Shown in pieces: positions 18,731 through 27,207 of a DNA stretch of 64,000 nt. This DNA is from Phreatobacter stygius (GTDB lineage: Bacteria; Pseudomonadota; Alphaproteobacteria; Rhizobiales; Phreatobacteraceae). Each line of letters opens with the position of its first letter. Position 1 is the stretch's first letter. A model generated the notes under the pieces. That model was not told the origin of the DNA. It did no database searches and saw only the letters and a list, made by a program, of their open reading frames with translations. Location: positions 3,733,001 through 3,797,000 of the forward strand of contig NZ_CP039690.1 of assembly GCF_005144885.1 (NCBI RefSeq), given 5' to 3'. Position numbers and translations under genes: made by a program.

Positions 18731-18832
18731 TCGGTCAATTCAGCCTTGCACGGCAAATCGTCGCCCGGAGATGGACAGGCCGCTCCGGGCGGTTGCATCG
18801 TTGCGCCTGCCGCCGCTTGAGCCCGATCCTCG

Positions 18833-19582
18833 ATGCTTGATCTCGTCGCCGAGTTTTTCCGCAATCTGAAGGACACCAGGGGCCTCAACTTCACGATCTT
18901 CTACGACCCGTTCGACCGCGCGCGCTTCTGGAGCGCCTTCCTGACCACCGTGCAGCTCTCCGTGCTGTCGGTTGCCGGCAGCCTGGTCATCGGTGTCATC
19001 GGCGCCTTCGTCCAGAAGGCGGCGTTCCGGCCGCTGGCCTGGCTGGTCAACGGCTATATCGCGCTGTTCCGCAACACGCCGCCGCTGGTCCAGATGTATT
19101 TCTTCTATTTCGCGCTGGGCGCGGTCACGCCGACCATGCGCGACGACATCGGCATGGAAGTGCCGCTCATTTCGAACTTCACCTGGGCGCTGGTGTCGCT
19201 GTCCTTTTTCGCCGGCGCCTTCAATGTCGAGATCTTCCGCTCCGGTGTCGAGGCGATCCCCAAGGCGACCGTCGAGGCCGCCGAGGCGCTCGGTTATTCC
19301 CGGCTCAAGGCCTATATCCACATCGTCTTGCCGCTGGCCTTCCGGGTCTGCCTGCCGGCGCTCAACAACAACCTGGTCAACCTGATCAAGACGACGACGC
19401 TGGCCTACGCCATCGGCGTGCCGGAAATGCTCTATGTCGCCAACCAGATCTGGTCCGACACGCTGAACGTGCCGGAAATGATGAACCTGCTCCTGTTCAT
19501 CTATATCGCGCTGGTCAGCCTGCTGGTCTGGCTGATGCATCGCTGGGAGAAGGCCATGCGCATGCCCGGTTACGGGAATTGA
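18833..19582 (+). CDS. amino acid ABC transporter permease (HisM/GlnP type), first
   Basis: Inner-membrane permease of 249 residues. The sequence FLTTVQLSVLSVAGSLVIG is the usual first helix, FRNTPPLVQMYFFYFALG is the family motif, and the coupling loop is EAAEALGYSRLKAYIHIVLP. The following NNNLVNLIKTTTLAYAIGVPE is conserved in HisM/HisQ/GlnP proteins. It starts 102 bases after the binding protein and is separated from the second permease by 5 bases. Confidence 0.95.
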   Translation: MLDLVAEFFRNLKDTRGLNFTIFYDPFDRARFWSAFLTTVQLSVLSVAGSLVIGVIGAFVQKAAFRPLAWLVNGYIALFRNTPPLVQMYFFYFALGAVTPTMRDDIGMEVPLISNFTWALVSLSFFAGAFNVEIFRSGVEAIPKATVEAAEALGYSRLKAYIHIVLPLAFRVCLPALNNNLVNLIKTTTLAYAIGVPEMLYVANQIWSDTLNVPEMMNLLLFIYIALVSLLVWLMHRWEKAMRMPGYGN

Positions 19583-19587
19583 TCGCC

Positions 19588-20463
19588 ATGCGCGCCTTGC
19601 CCGACAAGACCGACCTGCCGGTTCTGCTGCCCGCCGCCGAAAGGCTCAGGGTGCGGGCCGAGACCGACCGCGCCATGGGCTTGCCCCGCCTCGATCTCGA
19701 CTGGCGTTTCGGCCTGGCGCTGGTTGCTCTCCTGCTCCTCTGGTGCGGCGTCGCCGAGGCCCAGGCACTGGCCGGCGGGCAGGAGAGCGTGCTGGCGGCC
19801 ATGTGGAAATGGACGCCGCTGATCGGCCGCGGTTTCGCGCTGAACATTGCTATCAGCCTGATCGCCATGGGCATCGGCAGCCTGTTCGGCCTGTTCCTGG
19901 GCCTGGCCCAGATCTCGCTGCTGCCGCCGGTGCGCGCCGGGTCCTGGGTGCTGACCCAGTTCTTCCGCAACGCGCCCTGGCTGGTGCTGCTGTTCTACTG
20001 CATCTATGTCCTGCCGTTCCGGGTCACCCTGTTCGGCCAGGTCCATGACGTGCCGAACTGGCTGCGCGCCACCATTGGCCTGATCCTGCCGGTGATGGCC
20101 AATGTCTCCGAGATCGTCCGCGGCGCGGTCCAGTCCCTGCCCAAGGGCCAGTGGGAGGCCGCCGAATCGCTCGGCTACCGGCGCTGGGCGACGCTGCGCT
20201 CGATCATTCTGCCGCAATGCGTCAAGCGCATGCTGCCGCCCTGGATGAATCTCTATGCCATCGTCATCGTGGCGACGCCGCTGACCTCGGTGGTCGGCGT
20301 CGAGGAGGCCATGGCGCTGACCCGCGGCGCGCTCAATGCCGAGCGGCGCGGCGACCTGCTGATCCCCTTCTACGGCTATCTGCTTTTGTGGTTCTTCGCC
20401 TATTGCTACCCGATCGCACGCGCCACCCGGGTTCTGGAACAACGCTACCAGGTGAAGATCTGA
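19588..20463 (+). CDS. amino acid ABC transporter permease (HisQ/GlnP type), second
   Basis: Inner-membrane permease of 291 residues with an N-terminal cytoplasmic extension of about 40 residues before the first helix (FGLALVALLLLWCGVAEAQA). Family motifs are ALNIAISLIAMGIGSLFGLF, TQFFRNAPWLVLLFYCIYVL and the coupling loop WEAAESLGYRRWATLRSIIL. The ATG at 19588 was chosen over a TTG at 19579 that overlaps the upstream stop. It pairs with the preceding permease; the ATPase starts 4 bases later. Confidence 0.94.
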   Translation: MRALPDKTDLPVLLPAAERLRVRAETDRAMGLPRLDLDWRFGLALVALLLLWCGVAEAQALAGGQESVLAAMWKWTPLIGRGFALNIAISLIAMGIGSLFGLFLGLAQISLLPPVRAGSWVLTQFFRNAPWLVLLFYCIYVLPFRVTLFGQVHDVPNWLRATIGLILPVMANVSEIVRGAVQSLPKGQWEAAESLGYRRWATLRSIILPQCVKRMLPPWMNLYAIVIVATPLTSVVGVEEAMALTRGALNAERRGDLLIPFYGYLLLWFFAYCYPIARATRVLEQRYQVKI

Positions 20464-20467
20464 GCCG

Positions 20468-21208
20468 ATGACCGTGCCCCAAGCCCTCGTCTCGATCCGC
20501 AATGTTCACAAGCGCTTCGGCGCGCTCGAAGTGCTGAAGGGCGTCAGCCTGGATGTCGCCAGGGGCGAGGTGATCTGCATCATCGGACCCTCGGGTTCCG
20601 GCAAGTCGACGCTGCTGCGCTGCATCAACGCGCTGGTGCCGATCGAGGCCGGCACCATCCTGGTCGGCGTCACCGACGTGACCGATCCGAAGCTCGACAG
20701 GATCGCGCTGCGCCAGCGTGTCGGCATGGTGTTCCAGCAATATAATCTGTTCCCGCACCGCACCGCCCTGCAGAACGTCATGATGGCGCCGGTCCAGGTC
20801 CTGAAGCAGGACCGGCGCGTCGTCGAGGACAGGGCGCGCGCCCTGCTCGCCAAGGTCCGGCTCACCGACAAGGCCGATGCCTATCCCGGCGAACTGTCCG
20901 GCGGCCAGCAGCAACGGGTCGCGATTGCCCGCTCGCTCTGCATGCAGCCCGAGGTGATGCTGTTCGACGAGGTGACCGCGGCACTCGATCCGGAAACGGT
21001 CAAGGAGGTGCTGCTGACCATTCGCGAGCTCGCCGAGGACGGCATGACCTGCCTCCTGGTGACCCATGAAATGAACTTCGCCCGGGACCTCGCCGACCAG
21101 GTCTATTTCACCGACCGCGGCGTGATCGTCGAGCACGCCGCGCCGGCGGAATTGTTCTCGGCCCCGCGCGACCCGCGCACGCGGGAGTTCCTGGGCAAGG
21201 TGTTGTGA
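20468..21208 (+). CDS. amino acid ABC transporter ATP-binding protein (GlnQ/HisP type)
   Basis: Cytoplasmic ATPase of 246 residues. Walker A is GPSGSGKST, the Q-loop MVFQQYNLFPHRTALQNV is diagnostic of polar amino acid importers, the signature is LSGGQQQRVAIARSL and Walker B VMLFDEVTAALDPE. The H-loop TCLLVTHEMNFARDLADQ follows. It is one residue type off at the position after Walker B (EVTAALD rather than EPTSALD), a common variant. It closes the operon and ends 21 bases before the convergent aldo-keto reductase stop. Confidence 0.95.
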   Translation: MTVPQALVSIRNVHKRFGALEVLKGVSLDVARGEVICIIGPSGSGKSTLLRCINALVPIEAGTILVGVTDVTDPKLDRIALRQRVGMVFQQYNLFPHRTALQNVMMAPVQVLKQDRRVVEDRARALLAKVRLTDKADAYPGELSGGQQQRVAIARSLCMQPEVMLFDEVTAALDPETVKEVLLTIRELAEDGMTCLLVTHEMNFARDLADQVYFTDRGVIVEHAAPAELFSAPRDPRTREFLGKVL

Positions 21209-21229
21209 GGGAGGGGTGCTCACGCCCTC

Positions 21230-22171
21230 TCACGCACTCGCCGCATCCAGCTTGGCGACCGCATCGGCCGGCAGCACCAGCCGGGCGGCCTTCAGGATCT
21301 CGGTCAATTGCGTGAGGCTGGTTGCGCTGACGATCGGCGCGGTGACGCCGGGCCTGCCGATCAGCCAGGCCAGGGCGACCTGCGCCTGGGTCGCGCCGAG
21401 CTCGGCCGAAACCGCATCGAGGGCAGCCAGAATGCGGAAGCCACGCTCGTCGAGATAATTCTTCACGCCGGCGCCGCGCGGGCTTTTCGCCAGGTCCGCC
21501 TCCGTGCGGTATTTGCCGGTCAGGAAGCCGGCGGCCAAGGCGAAATAGCTGATGACGCCGAGCCCGCCTTGGCTCACCACCTTGGCGAGATCGCCTTCGA
21601 ATTCGGCGCGGTTGTAGAGGTTATAGGCGGGCTGGACTGACACGTAGCGCGGCAGGTCCCTGGCGCCGGCGACATCGAGCGCCGAGGCGAGCCTGGCGGC
21701 GCTGAAATTGGAGGCGCCGATGGCGCGCACCTTGCCGGCCTTGATCAGCCGCGAATAGGCTTCCAGCCCCTCGTCCTGCGGCGTCGCCGCGTCGTCCTTA
21801 TGCGACTGGTAGAGGTCGATATAGTCGGTCTGGAGCCGCTTCAGCGATTCCTCGACGGCTACCGCGATGGTCGCAGCCTTCAGGTCCGGGTATTTCGCCC
21901 ACATGCCGACCTTGGTGGCGATCACCACGTCGTCGCGCCGGCCGCGCCGCTTCAGCCAGTTGCCGATGACGGTTTCCGATTCACCGCCGGCATGGCCGGG
22001 CGCCCAGGCCGAATAGACGTCGGCCGTGTCGATGGCATTGAAACCCTCGGCGACGAAGGCGTCGAGCAGGCCGAACGAGGTCGCCTCCTCGGCGGTCCAG
22101 CCGAAGACATTGCCGCCGAACATCAGCGGTGCGATCGAGAGGCCGGAACGGCCGAGCGGGCGATGGTTCAT
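21230..22171 (-). CDS. aldo/keto reductase
   Basis: NADPH-dependent oxidoreductase of 313 residues with a TIM-barrel fold. The catalytic tetrad is visible: Asp and Tyr in FNAIDTADVYSAW, Lys in VVIATKVGMW and His in DLYQSHKDD. The cofactor region near the end (GRPGVTAPIVSATSLTQLTE) fits AKR families 11/12-like. The ATG at 22171 (MNHRPLGRSGLSIAPL) was chosen because the family alignment begins there; a longer frame to 22204 adds unrelated residues. It is the distal gene of the sulfonate-type importer and OsmC group, separated from OsmC by 91 bases, so co-transcription is possible but not certain. Confidence 0.93.
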   Translation of the reverse strand: MNHRPLGRSGLSIAPLMFGGNVFGWTAEEATSFGLLDAFVAEGFNAIDTADVYSAWAPGHAGGESETVIGNWLKRRGRRDDVVIATKVGMWAKYPDLKAATIAVAVEESLKRLQTDYIDLYQSHKDDAATPQDEGLEAYSRLIKAGKVRAIGASNFSAARLASALDVAGARDLPRYVSVQPAYNLYNRAEFEGDLAKVVSQGGLGVISYFALAAGFLTGKYRTEADLAKSPRGAGVKNYLDERGFRILAALDAVSAELGATQAQVALAWLIGRPGVTAPIVSATSLTQLTEILKAARLVLPADAVAKLDAASA

Positions 22172-22262
22172 GGCGTGGCTCCATTGTCGATCACAGCCTG
22201 GCACGGCGGGCCATCAGGCACAGCGTCCGCCCACGCATGGCAGGGGCCCCGACAGGTTTGGT

Positions 22263-22778
22263 TCAGGCCGCCCGCACCAGCGCGGCATGGATCGGCGTGC
22301 CACCCTTGATGGTCTGGTAGACCACGCAATAGCGTTCCGTCAGTTTCATCAGGCTGGCGAGCTTGTCGTCGGGCGCGTCGGTCCTGACCGCGAAGGTGAG
22401 GCGGATGTCGCGGAAGCCGACCGGCGCCTCGCGGTCGACGCCGAGCGTGCCGCGGAAGTCGAGGTCGCCTTCGACGCTGACGGTGGCATCCTCCAGGCTG
22501 ATCTCGAGCGCGGTCGCGACCGCCTTCAAGGTCACGCCGGCGCAGGCGACCAGCGCCTCCAGCAGCATGTCGCCGGAGCAGAGCTCGAGGCCCGTGCCGC
22601 CGGACGCCGGATGCAGGCCGGCGGTCGCCAGCGCCCGGCCGGTCTCCACCTTGCAGGCAATCGACTGGTCGTCGATCCGGCCGCGCGCCTTGAGCACGAT
22701 GACGGCTGCATCCGGATCGGTCTTGTATCTGTCCTTGATCGGCGCCTGAAGCGCGCGCAGGGCATTGGCGTCCATCAT
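22263..22778 (-). CDS. OsmC family protein (thiol peroxidase-like)
   Basis: Cytoplasmic protein of 171 residues of the OsmC/Ohr superfamily, whose members reduce organic hydroperoxides with two cysteines. Cys79 lies in ALVACAGVTLKAVA and Cys151 in ERYCVVYQTI, the expected positions; Cys42 and Cys67 are extra. The closing ERYCVVYQTIKGGTPIHAAL is typical of the YhfA-like branch. GGAGA precedes the ATG at 22778. It starts 18 bases after the importer ATPase and is probably in its operon, which fits a link between sulfur metabolism and peroxide stress. Confidence 0.92.
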   Translation of the reverse strand: MMDANALRALQAPIKDRYKTDPDAAVIVLKARGRIDDQSIACKVETGRALATAGLHPASGGTGLELCSGDMLLEALVACAGVTLKAVATALEISLEDATVSVEGDLDFRGTLGVDREAPVGFRDIRLTFAVRTDAPDDKLASLMKLTERYCVVYQTIKGGTPIHAALVRAA

Positions 22779-22795
22779 CCGGTCTCCGGTGCTGC

Positions 22796-23581
22796 TCAGC
22801 CGGCGCCGGCGGCGCGCAGCTCTCGGCGGGCATCTAGCGCGCCGGAAAGTGACCTGTCGAGCGCCGCCAGCACCTGCCGGCGGATGGCGTTGAAGCCGTC
22901 GCTGGTGCGCTCGCGCGGTCGCGGCAGGTCATGGACGATCTCGGCGAACAGCCGTCCGGGGCTCGGCTGCATGACGATGATCCGGTCGGCCAGCACGATC
23001 GCCTCGTCGACATCGTGGGTGACGATCAGCAAGGTGGTGCGGGCCGTGCCGGCGGCCTCCCACAGCGCCGCCAGCTGATCCTGCAGGTCGGCCTTGGTCA
23101 GCGCGTCCAGCGCCGAGAACGGCTCGTCGAGGATCAGCACTTCCGGGTCGGGCGCCAGCCCGCGGGCGATCGCTACCCGCTGCGCCTGGCCGCCGGACAA
23201 TTCGCGTGGCCAGGCATCGGCCTTGTCGGCAAGGCCGACAGCGGCCAGCCGCTCGGCGACCCGTGCCGCACGGGTCGTGACGTCATGACCTTCCAGCATG
23301 AAGCCGGCATTGGCCGAGACCGTCAGCCAGGGCAGCAGGCGCGGCTCCTGGAACACCACGCCGATCTTGGGATGGGGACCGCTGATGGTCTCGCCATCGA
23401 TCGTGAGCTTGCCTTCGGACGGGCTGTCGAGGCCGGCGATCAGCCGCAGCAAGGTCGACTTCCCGCAGCCCGAACCGCCGACCAGCGCGACCGTTTCGCC
23501 GCGCTCGACTTTCAGCGAAATGCCGTGGAGCGCGCGCGTGCCGTTCGGATAGGTCTTGCCGACGTCGGAGACGGTCAACAT
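22796..23581 (-). CDS. ABC transporter ATP-binding protein, SsuB/TauB type
   Basis: Cytoplasmic ATPase of 261 residues for a sulfonate/nitrate/taurine-family importer. Walker A is GGSGCGKST, the Q-loop GVVFQEPRLLPWLTVSANAG is characteristic of SsuB/TauB, the signature is LSGGQAQRVAIARGL and Walker B VLILDEPFSALDALTK. The H-loop LLIVTHDVDEAIVLADRI is present. It begins one base after the permease stop, indicating coupling. The C-terminal tail of about 50 residues beyond the core is alanine- and arginine-rich. Confidence 0.94.
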   Translation of the reverse strand: MLTVSDVGKTYPNGTRALHGISLKVERGETVALVGGSGCGKSTLLRLIAGLDSPSEGKLTIDGETISGPHPKIGVVFQEPRLLPWLTVSANAGFMLEGHDVTTRAARVAERLAAVGLADKADAWPRELSGGQAQRVAIARGLAPDPEVLILDEPFSALDALTKADLQDQLAALWEAAGTARTTLLIVTHDVDEAIVLADRIIVMQPSPGRLFAEIVHDLPRPRERTSDGFNAIRRQVLAALDRSLSGALDARRELRAAGAG

Positions 23582-23582
23582 G

Positions 23583-24404
23583 TCAGCGCGCCTCCGCGGC
23601 GATGTCCTGCCAGGCCAGGAACGGCCGGGCCACCGCCGAGATGACGCTATCGGTCAGTTTGCCGAGCACGGCGAAGACCAGGATGGTGGCCAGGATCTGG
23701 TCGGCCTTGCCGAGTTGCTGGCCGTCGACCAAGAGATAACCGAGGCCTTCGGAGGCGCCCATGAATTCGGCCGCCACGACGAACATCCAGCCGAGCCCGA
23801 GGCCGGCCCTGAGCGCCAGCACATAGGCCGGCAGGATCGCCGGCAGCAGGATGCGCCTGACCATGCCGAGCCGGGACAGCCGCGCCACCCGGCCGACCTC
23901 GACGATCTTGCGGTCGATCGCCAGGATCGCGCCGGAGACGCCGAGATAGACCGGGAAGAACACGCCGACCGCGATCAGCGCCACTTTCGAGGCTTCGAAA
24001 ATGCCGAGCCAGAGGATGAACAGCGGCACCCAGGCGATCGAGGGAATCGAGCGTAGGCCTTGCAGCGTCGGATCGATCAGCCGGCGGATGAGCGAGGAAG
24101 CGCCGGCCGCCGCGCCGAGCAGCGTGCCGGCGGCGACACCAAACGCGAACCCCGCGCCGACACGCGCCAGCGTCGTCAGGATATGCAGCCAGAGATCGCC
24201 CGACTGGTAGAGGCTGGTGAGCGTGGCGGCGATCCGCGACGGCGGCGGCAGGAGCCGTCCCTCGATCAGCCCGAACCGCACCGCGAGCTCGAAGCCAAGC
24301 GCCAGCACGACCGGCAGGATCAGGCCGAGCGGCGCCCCCGACAGCGTCAGCCGCAAGCGGCGCGGCCGTACTGCGATGCTCTCCTCGGCGATCCGAAAGG
24401 TCAC
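23583..24404 (-). CDS. ABC transporter permease, SsuC/TauC type
   Basis: Inner-membrane permease of 273 residues. After a basic N-terminus the first helix is APLGLILPVVLALGFELAV, followed by GRLLPPPSRIAATL, a sequence seen in SsuC/TauC proteins. Further signatures are PTLQGLRSIPSIAWVPLFIL, the coupling loop EVGRVARLSRLGMVRRILLP and the AAEFMGASEGLGYLLVDGQQ segment. It lies 8 bases after the broken binding-protein gene and directly before the ATPase. The importer family handles alkanesulfonates, taurine, nitrate or aromatic sulfonates; the nearby flavin monooxygenase favours a sulfonate. Confidence 0.94.
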   Translation of the reverse strand: MTFRIAEESIAVRPRRLRLTLSGAPLGLILPVVLALGFELAVRFGLIEGRLLPPPSRIAATLTSLYQSGDLWLHILTTLARVGAGFAFGVAAGTLLGAAAGASSLIRRLIDPTLQGLRSIPSIAWVPLFILWLGIFEASKVALIAVGVFFPVYLGVSGAILAIDRKIVEVGRVARLSRLGMVRRILLPAILPAYVLALRAGLGLGWMFVVAAEFMGASEGLGYLLVDGQQLGKADQILATILVFAVLGKLTDSVISAVARPFLAWQDIAAEAR

Positions 24405-24412
24405 GCCGGACC

Positions 24413-25384
24413 TCAGGCCGAACGGGGGCTGAGCGTGGCGTCGACCAGCTCGCGGCTGACAGCGGCGATGTCGACATTGGCCGGGATGACGCCGGCCGCC
24501 TGCAAGGCCTCGCCCGCCGCACGAATGGTTGCCACCTGGGTCGGGCCGATCTTGGCATGGGTCAGGTCGGTGCGTTCCAATTGCCTGGCGATGATCGGAT
24601 CGGCGAGCTTGGCCTCCTTGGCAAGCGTCGCGGCCAATTCGGCCTGGTTGGCGAGCGACCAGACCCGCGCCCGCTCATAGACCTGCAGCACGCGGGCGAC
24701 CAGCTGGGGCTGGGCGGCGAGGAAAGCCTCGCGCGTGTTCAAGACGCCCCAGGTATTGGCTTCGGCGTCGCGGTGGAACAGCTTGGCGCCGTTCTCCAGC
24801 TCGGCCGCGGCCATGATCGGATCGAGCCCGGCCCAGGCGTCGACATCGCCGCGCACCAGCGCCAGCCGGCCGTCGGCATGCTGCAGCGGCACCACCTTGA
24901 CGTCGCGTTCGCTCAGGCCGGCGGCAGCGATCGCGCGGACCAGGAAGATATGCGGATCGGTGCCGCGGGTGACCGCCACCCGGCGGCCGCGGAGATCGGC
25001 CGGCTTGGTCACGCCGCTCTCCGGCCTGGTCACCAGGGCGGTCCATTCCGGCTTCGAGAACACGCCGACCGCGCGCACCGGATTGCCGTTGACGCGGGCG
25101 ACCAGGGCGGCGGCGCCGGCCGTCGAGCCGATGTCGAGCGAGCCGGCGTTGAGTTATTCGAGCGCCTTGTTGGAGCCGGCCGAGAACACCCAGCGGATGG
25201 TGATGGCGTCGGCCTTGAACTCGTCCTCCAGCCACCCCTTGGCGCGCAGCACCAGGCTCACCGGGCTATAGGTGGCATAGTCGACGCGCAGCTCGCGGAC
25301 CTGCGCCGAGGCCGTGCGCGCGGCGGCGATGAACGGGCTCGCCAGCAGCAGCGAGGCGGCGGAACGGCGGGTGATCACGGACAT
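24413..25384 (-). pseudogene. sulfonate-type ABC substrate-binding protein gene interrupted by an in-frame stop
   Basis: From the ATG at 25384 the frame reads a signal peptide (TRRSAASLLLASPFIAAARTASAQ) and the SsuA-like start VRELRVDYATYSPVSLVLRA. At 25154-25156 it meets TAA (codon 77), directly after SNKALE. The same frame then continues without any shift through LNAGSLDIGSTAGAAALVAR and ends at 24413, giving 323 codons in all. Relatives usually have an aromatic residue at this point, so a TAT or TAC tyrosine codon changed by one base is the simplest explanation. Either the gene is inactive, or the stop is a sequencing error or is read through. It is the first gene of the importer operon, so loss would remove ligand recognition while the permease and ATPase genes remain intact. 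Confidence 0.88.
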
Positions 25385-25730
25385 GGCGGCCTCAAAAGTG
25401 CTGGAAATAGCGGCCGACTAAAATAATGTTCTCGTACAAGATCAATCTCTTGTGAAAAATAGAAAATAAATTCTCTCTTGTCGCATGCGTGTAGCATGAG
25501 GCTGCTGCATCGTCGAAATCCGCGATCACCGCTTTCTTCGCCACGGCAGCGCCCCTTGGCAGCGCCGCTTTCCGGGGCGTCCGCCGGCACCTTCGGCACT
25601 CCCGCGGCCTTGACCACGGCTGGCTTTGCTTGCCACCTTGCAGGTCAATCCACGGCTCTCCGCAGCCCCTCGAGGTCATCGCCGGCGGACCGGGAACCGT
25701 GATCCCCTCTCGACACGAGGTCACCAAGCC
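25385..25730. other. divergent intergenic region without a gene
   Basis: It separates the sulfonate-type importer operon from the flavin monooxygenase gene and should carry both promoters. The part from 25418 to 25480 is markedly AT-rich for this genome and holds an ACAAGA/TCTTGT dyad at 25436-25453. A second CTCTTGT follows at 25475-25481 and a small CATGC/GCATG dyad lies at 25484-25498. From 25500 to 25730 I see nothing that looks coding. Confidence 0.6.
25436..25453. promoter_or_regulatory. ACAAGA/TCTTGT dyad
   Basis: Perfect 6-bp arms, ACAAGA (25436-25441) and TCTTGT (25448-25453), with a 6-base spacer lie about 52 bases upstream of the broken binding-protein gene within an AT-rich stretch. 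A further CTCTTGT half-site occurs 22 bases on. It is a plausible operator or part of the promoter; no regulator gene is adjacent. Confidence 0.35.
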
Positions 25731-27053
25731 ATGGCGCGTCAACTTCGCCTCGGCGCATTCATGCGTCCGGTCAGCATTCACACGGCGGCCTGGCGTTATC
25801 CCGGCGCCTATCCGGATGCCAATTTCAACTTCGCCCACCTGAAGCGGTTCATCCAGACGCTCGAGCGCGGCCGCTTCGACGCCTTCTTCATGGCCGATCA
25901 CCTGGCCGTGCTGAACATGCCGATCCAGGCCCTGAAGCGCAGCGCCACGGTCACCTCGTTCGATCCCTTGACGTTGCTGCCGGCGCTCGCCGCTGTCACC
26001 GACCATATCGGCCTGGTCGCCACCGCCTCGACCACCTATGAGCAGCCCTATCATATCGCCCGGAAATTCGCGTCGCTCGACCACATCAGCGGCGGCCGCG
26101 CCGGCTGGAACCTGGTCACCACGGCCAATCCGGACGTGGCGCTGAACTTCGGCCTGGACGAGCACATGGAACATGGCGAGCGCTACAAGCGCGCCCGTGA
26201 GTTCTACGACGTGGTCACCGGCCTGTGGGACAGCTGGGCCGACGATGCCTTCATCCGCGACGTCGACAACGGCATCTATTTCGACCCCGACAAGCTGCAT
26301 GTGCTGAATCACAAAGGGCCGGAGCTCGCCGTGCGCGGGCCGCTCAATATTGGCCGGCCGATCCAGGGCTGGCCTGTCATCGTCCAGGCCGGCGCCTCCG
26401 AGGCCGGCCGCCAGATCGCCGCCGAGACCGCGGAAGTGGTGTTCACCGGCGGCGGTACGCTCGCCGACGGCCAGCGTTTCTATGCCGATGTCAAAGGCCG
26501 CATGGCCGCCCTGGGGCGCTCGCGCGATGCCATGAAGATCCTGCCGGGCGCTTTTGTCGTCGTCGGCGATACGGTCGAGGAGGCGCGTGCCAAGCGGGAC
26601 CTGCTCGACAGCCTGGTCCATTACGACAGCGCCATCGCCTCGCTGTCGATCGCGCTCGGCATCGACGCCTCTCGGTTCGACCCGGAAGGCCCGCTGCCCG
26701 AGATCCCCGAAACCAATGCCTCGAAAAGCGGCCGGGAGCGGGCGATCGAGCTCGCCCGGCGCGACAACCTCAATGTCCGGCAACTTGCCCAGCGGCTTGG
26801 CGGCTTTGCCGGCCTCGCCTTCGTCGGCACGCCGAAAACCATAACCGACCAGATGGAGGAATGGCTCCTCACCGAAGGCAGCGACGGCTTCAACGTCATG
26901 TTCCCCTACCTGCCGGAAGGGCTCGACGATTTCGTCGACAAGGTCGTGCCGGAACTGCAGCGGCGCGGCCTGTTCCGGCGCGAATATGAAGGCCGGACGC
27001 TGAGAGAAAATCTCGGCCTGGCGCGGCCGGAAAACCGCTTCTTTCCAAAATGA
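25731..27053 (+). CDS. LLM class flavin-dependent monooxygenase (NtaA/SnaA/DszA family)
   Basis: Flavin-dependent two-component monooxygenase of 440 residues that uses reduced FMN from a separate reductase. The opening LRLGAFMRPVSIHTAAWRYP, the SFDPLTLLPALAAVTDHIGL segment, TASTTYEQPYHIARKFASLD, then HISGGRAGWNLVTT and the HGERYKRAREFYDVV region define the nitrilotriacetate/dibenzothiophene-sulfone/pristinamycin branch of the luciferase superfamily. The ATG at 25731 was chosen because the family sequence begins there; the frame is open upstream to 25626. It lies opposite the sulfonate-type importer, so desulfonation or C-S cleavage of an imported compound is a fair guess. No flavin reductase gene is adjacent. 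Confidence 0.93.
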   Translation: MARQLRLGAFMRPVSIHTAAWRYPGAYPDANFNFAHLKRFIQTLERGRFDAFFMADHLAVLNMPIQALKRSATVTSFDPLTLLPALAAVTDHIGLVATASTTYEQPYHIARKFASLDHISGGRAGWNLVTTANPDVALNFGLDEHMEHGERYKRAREFYDVVTGLWDSWADDAFIRDVDNGIYFDPDKLHVLNHKGPELAVRGPLNIGRPIQGWPVIVQAGASEAGRQIAAETAEVVFTGGGTLADGQRFYADVKGRMAALGRSRDAMKILPGAFVVVGDTVEEARAKRDLLDSLVHYDSAIASLSIALGIDASRFDPEGPLPEIPETNASKSGRERAIELARRDNLNVRQLAQRLGGFAGLAFVGTPKTITDQMEEWLLTEGSDGFNVMFPYLPEGLDDFVDKVVPELQRRGLFRREYEGRTLRENLGLARPENRFFPK

Positions 27054-27207
27054 GCTGACATCGGCATCCTCGGTCCGATCACGCGGCCGTGATCACCGCC
27101 ATCCCCCGCTGCGTCGTAACAAGCGGTGCGAGCATGGGCTGCGTTTGAACAACGGTCCCGCCGCCGATCGAGACACGTGATCGAGACACGTCATGGAGGC
27201 CTCCGGG

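Noticed and set aside
21209-21229. Possible bidirectional terminator in the 21-base convergent gap
   Set aside because: GTGAGGG and CCCTCTCAC arms pair only imperfectly and no T-run follows on either strand.
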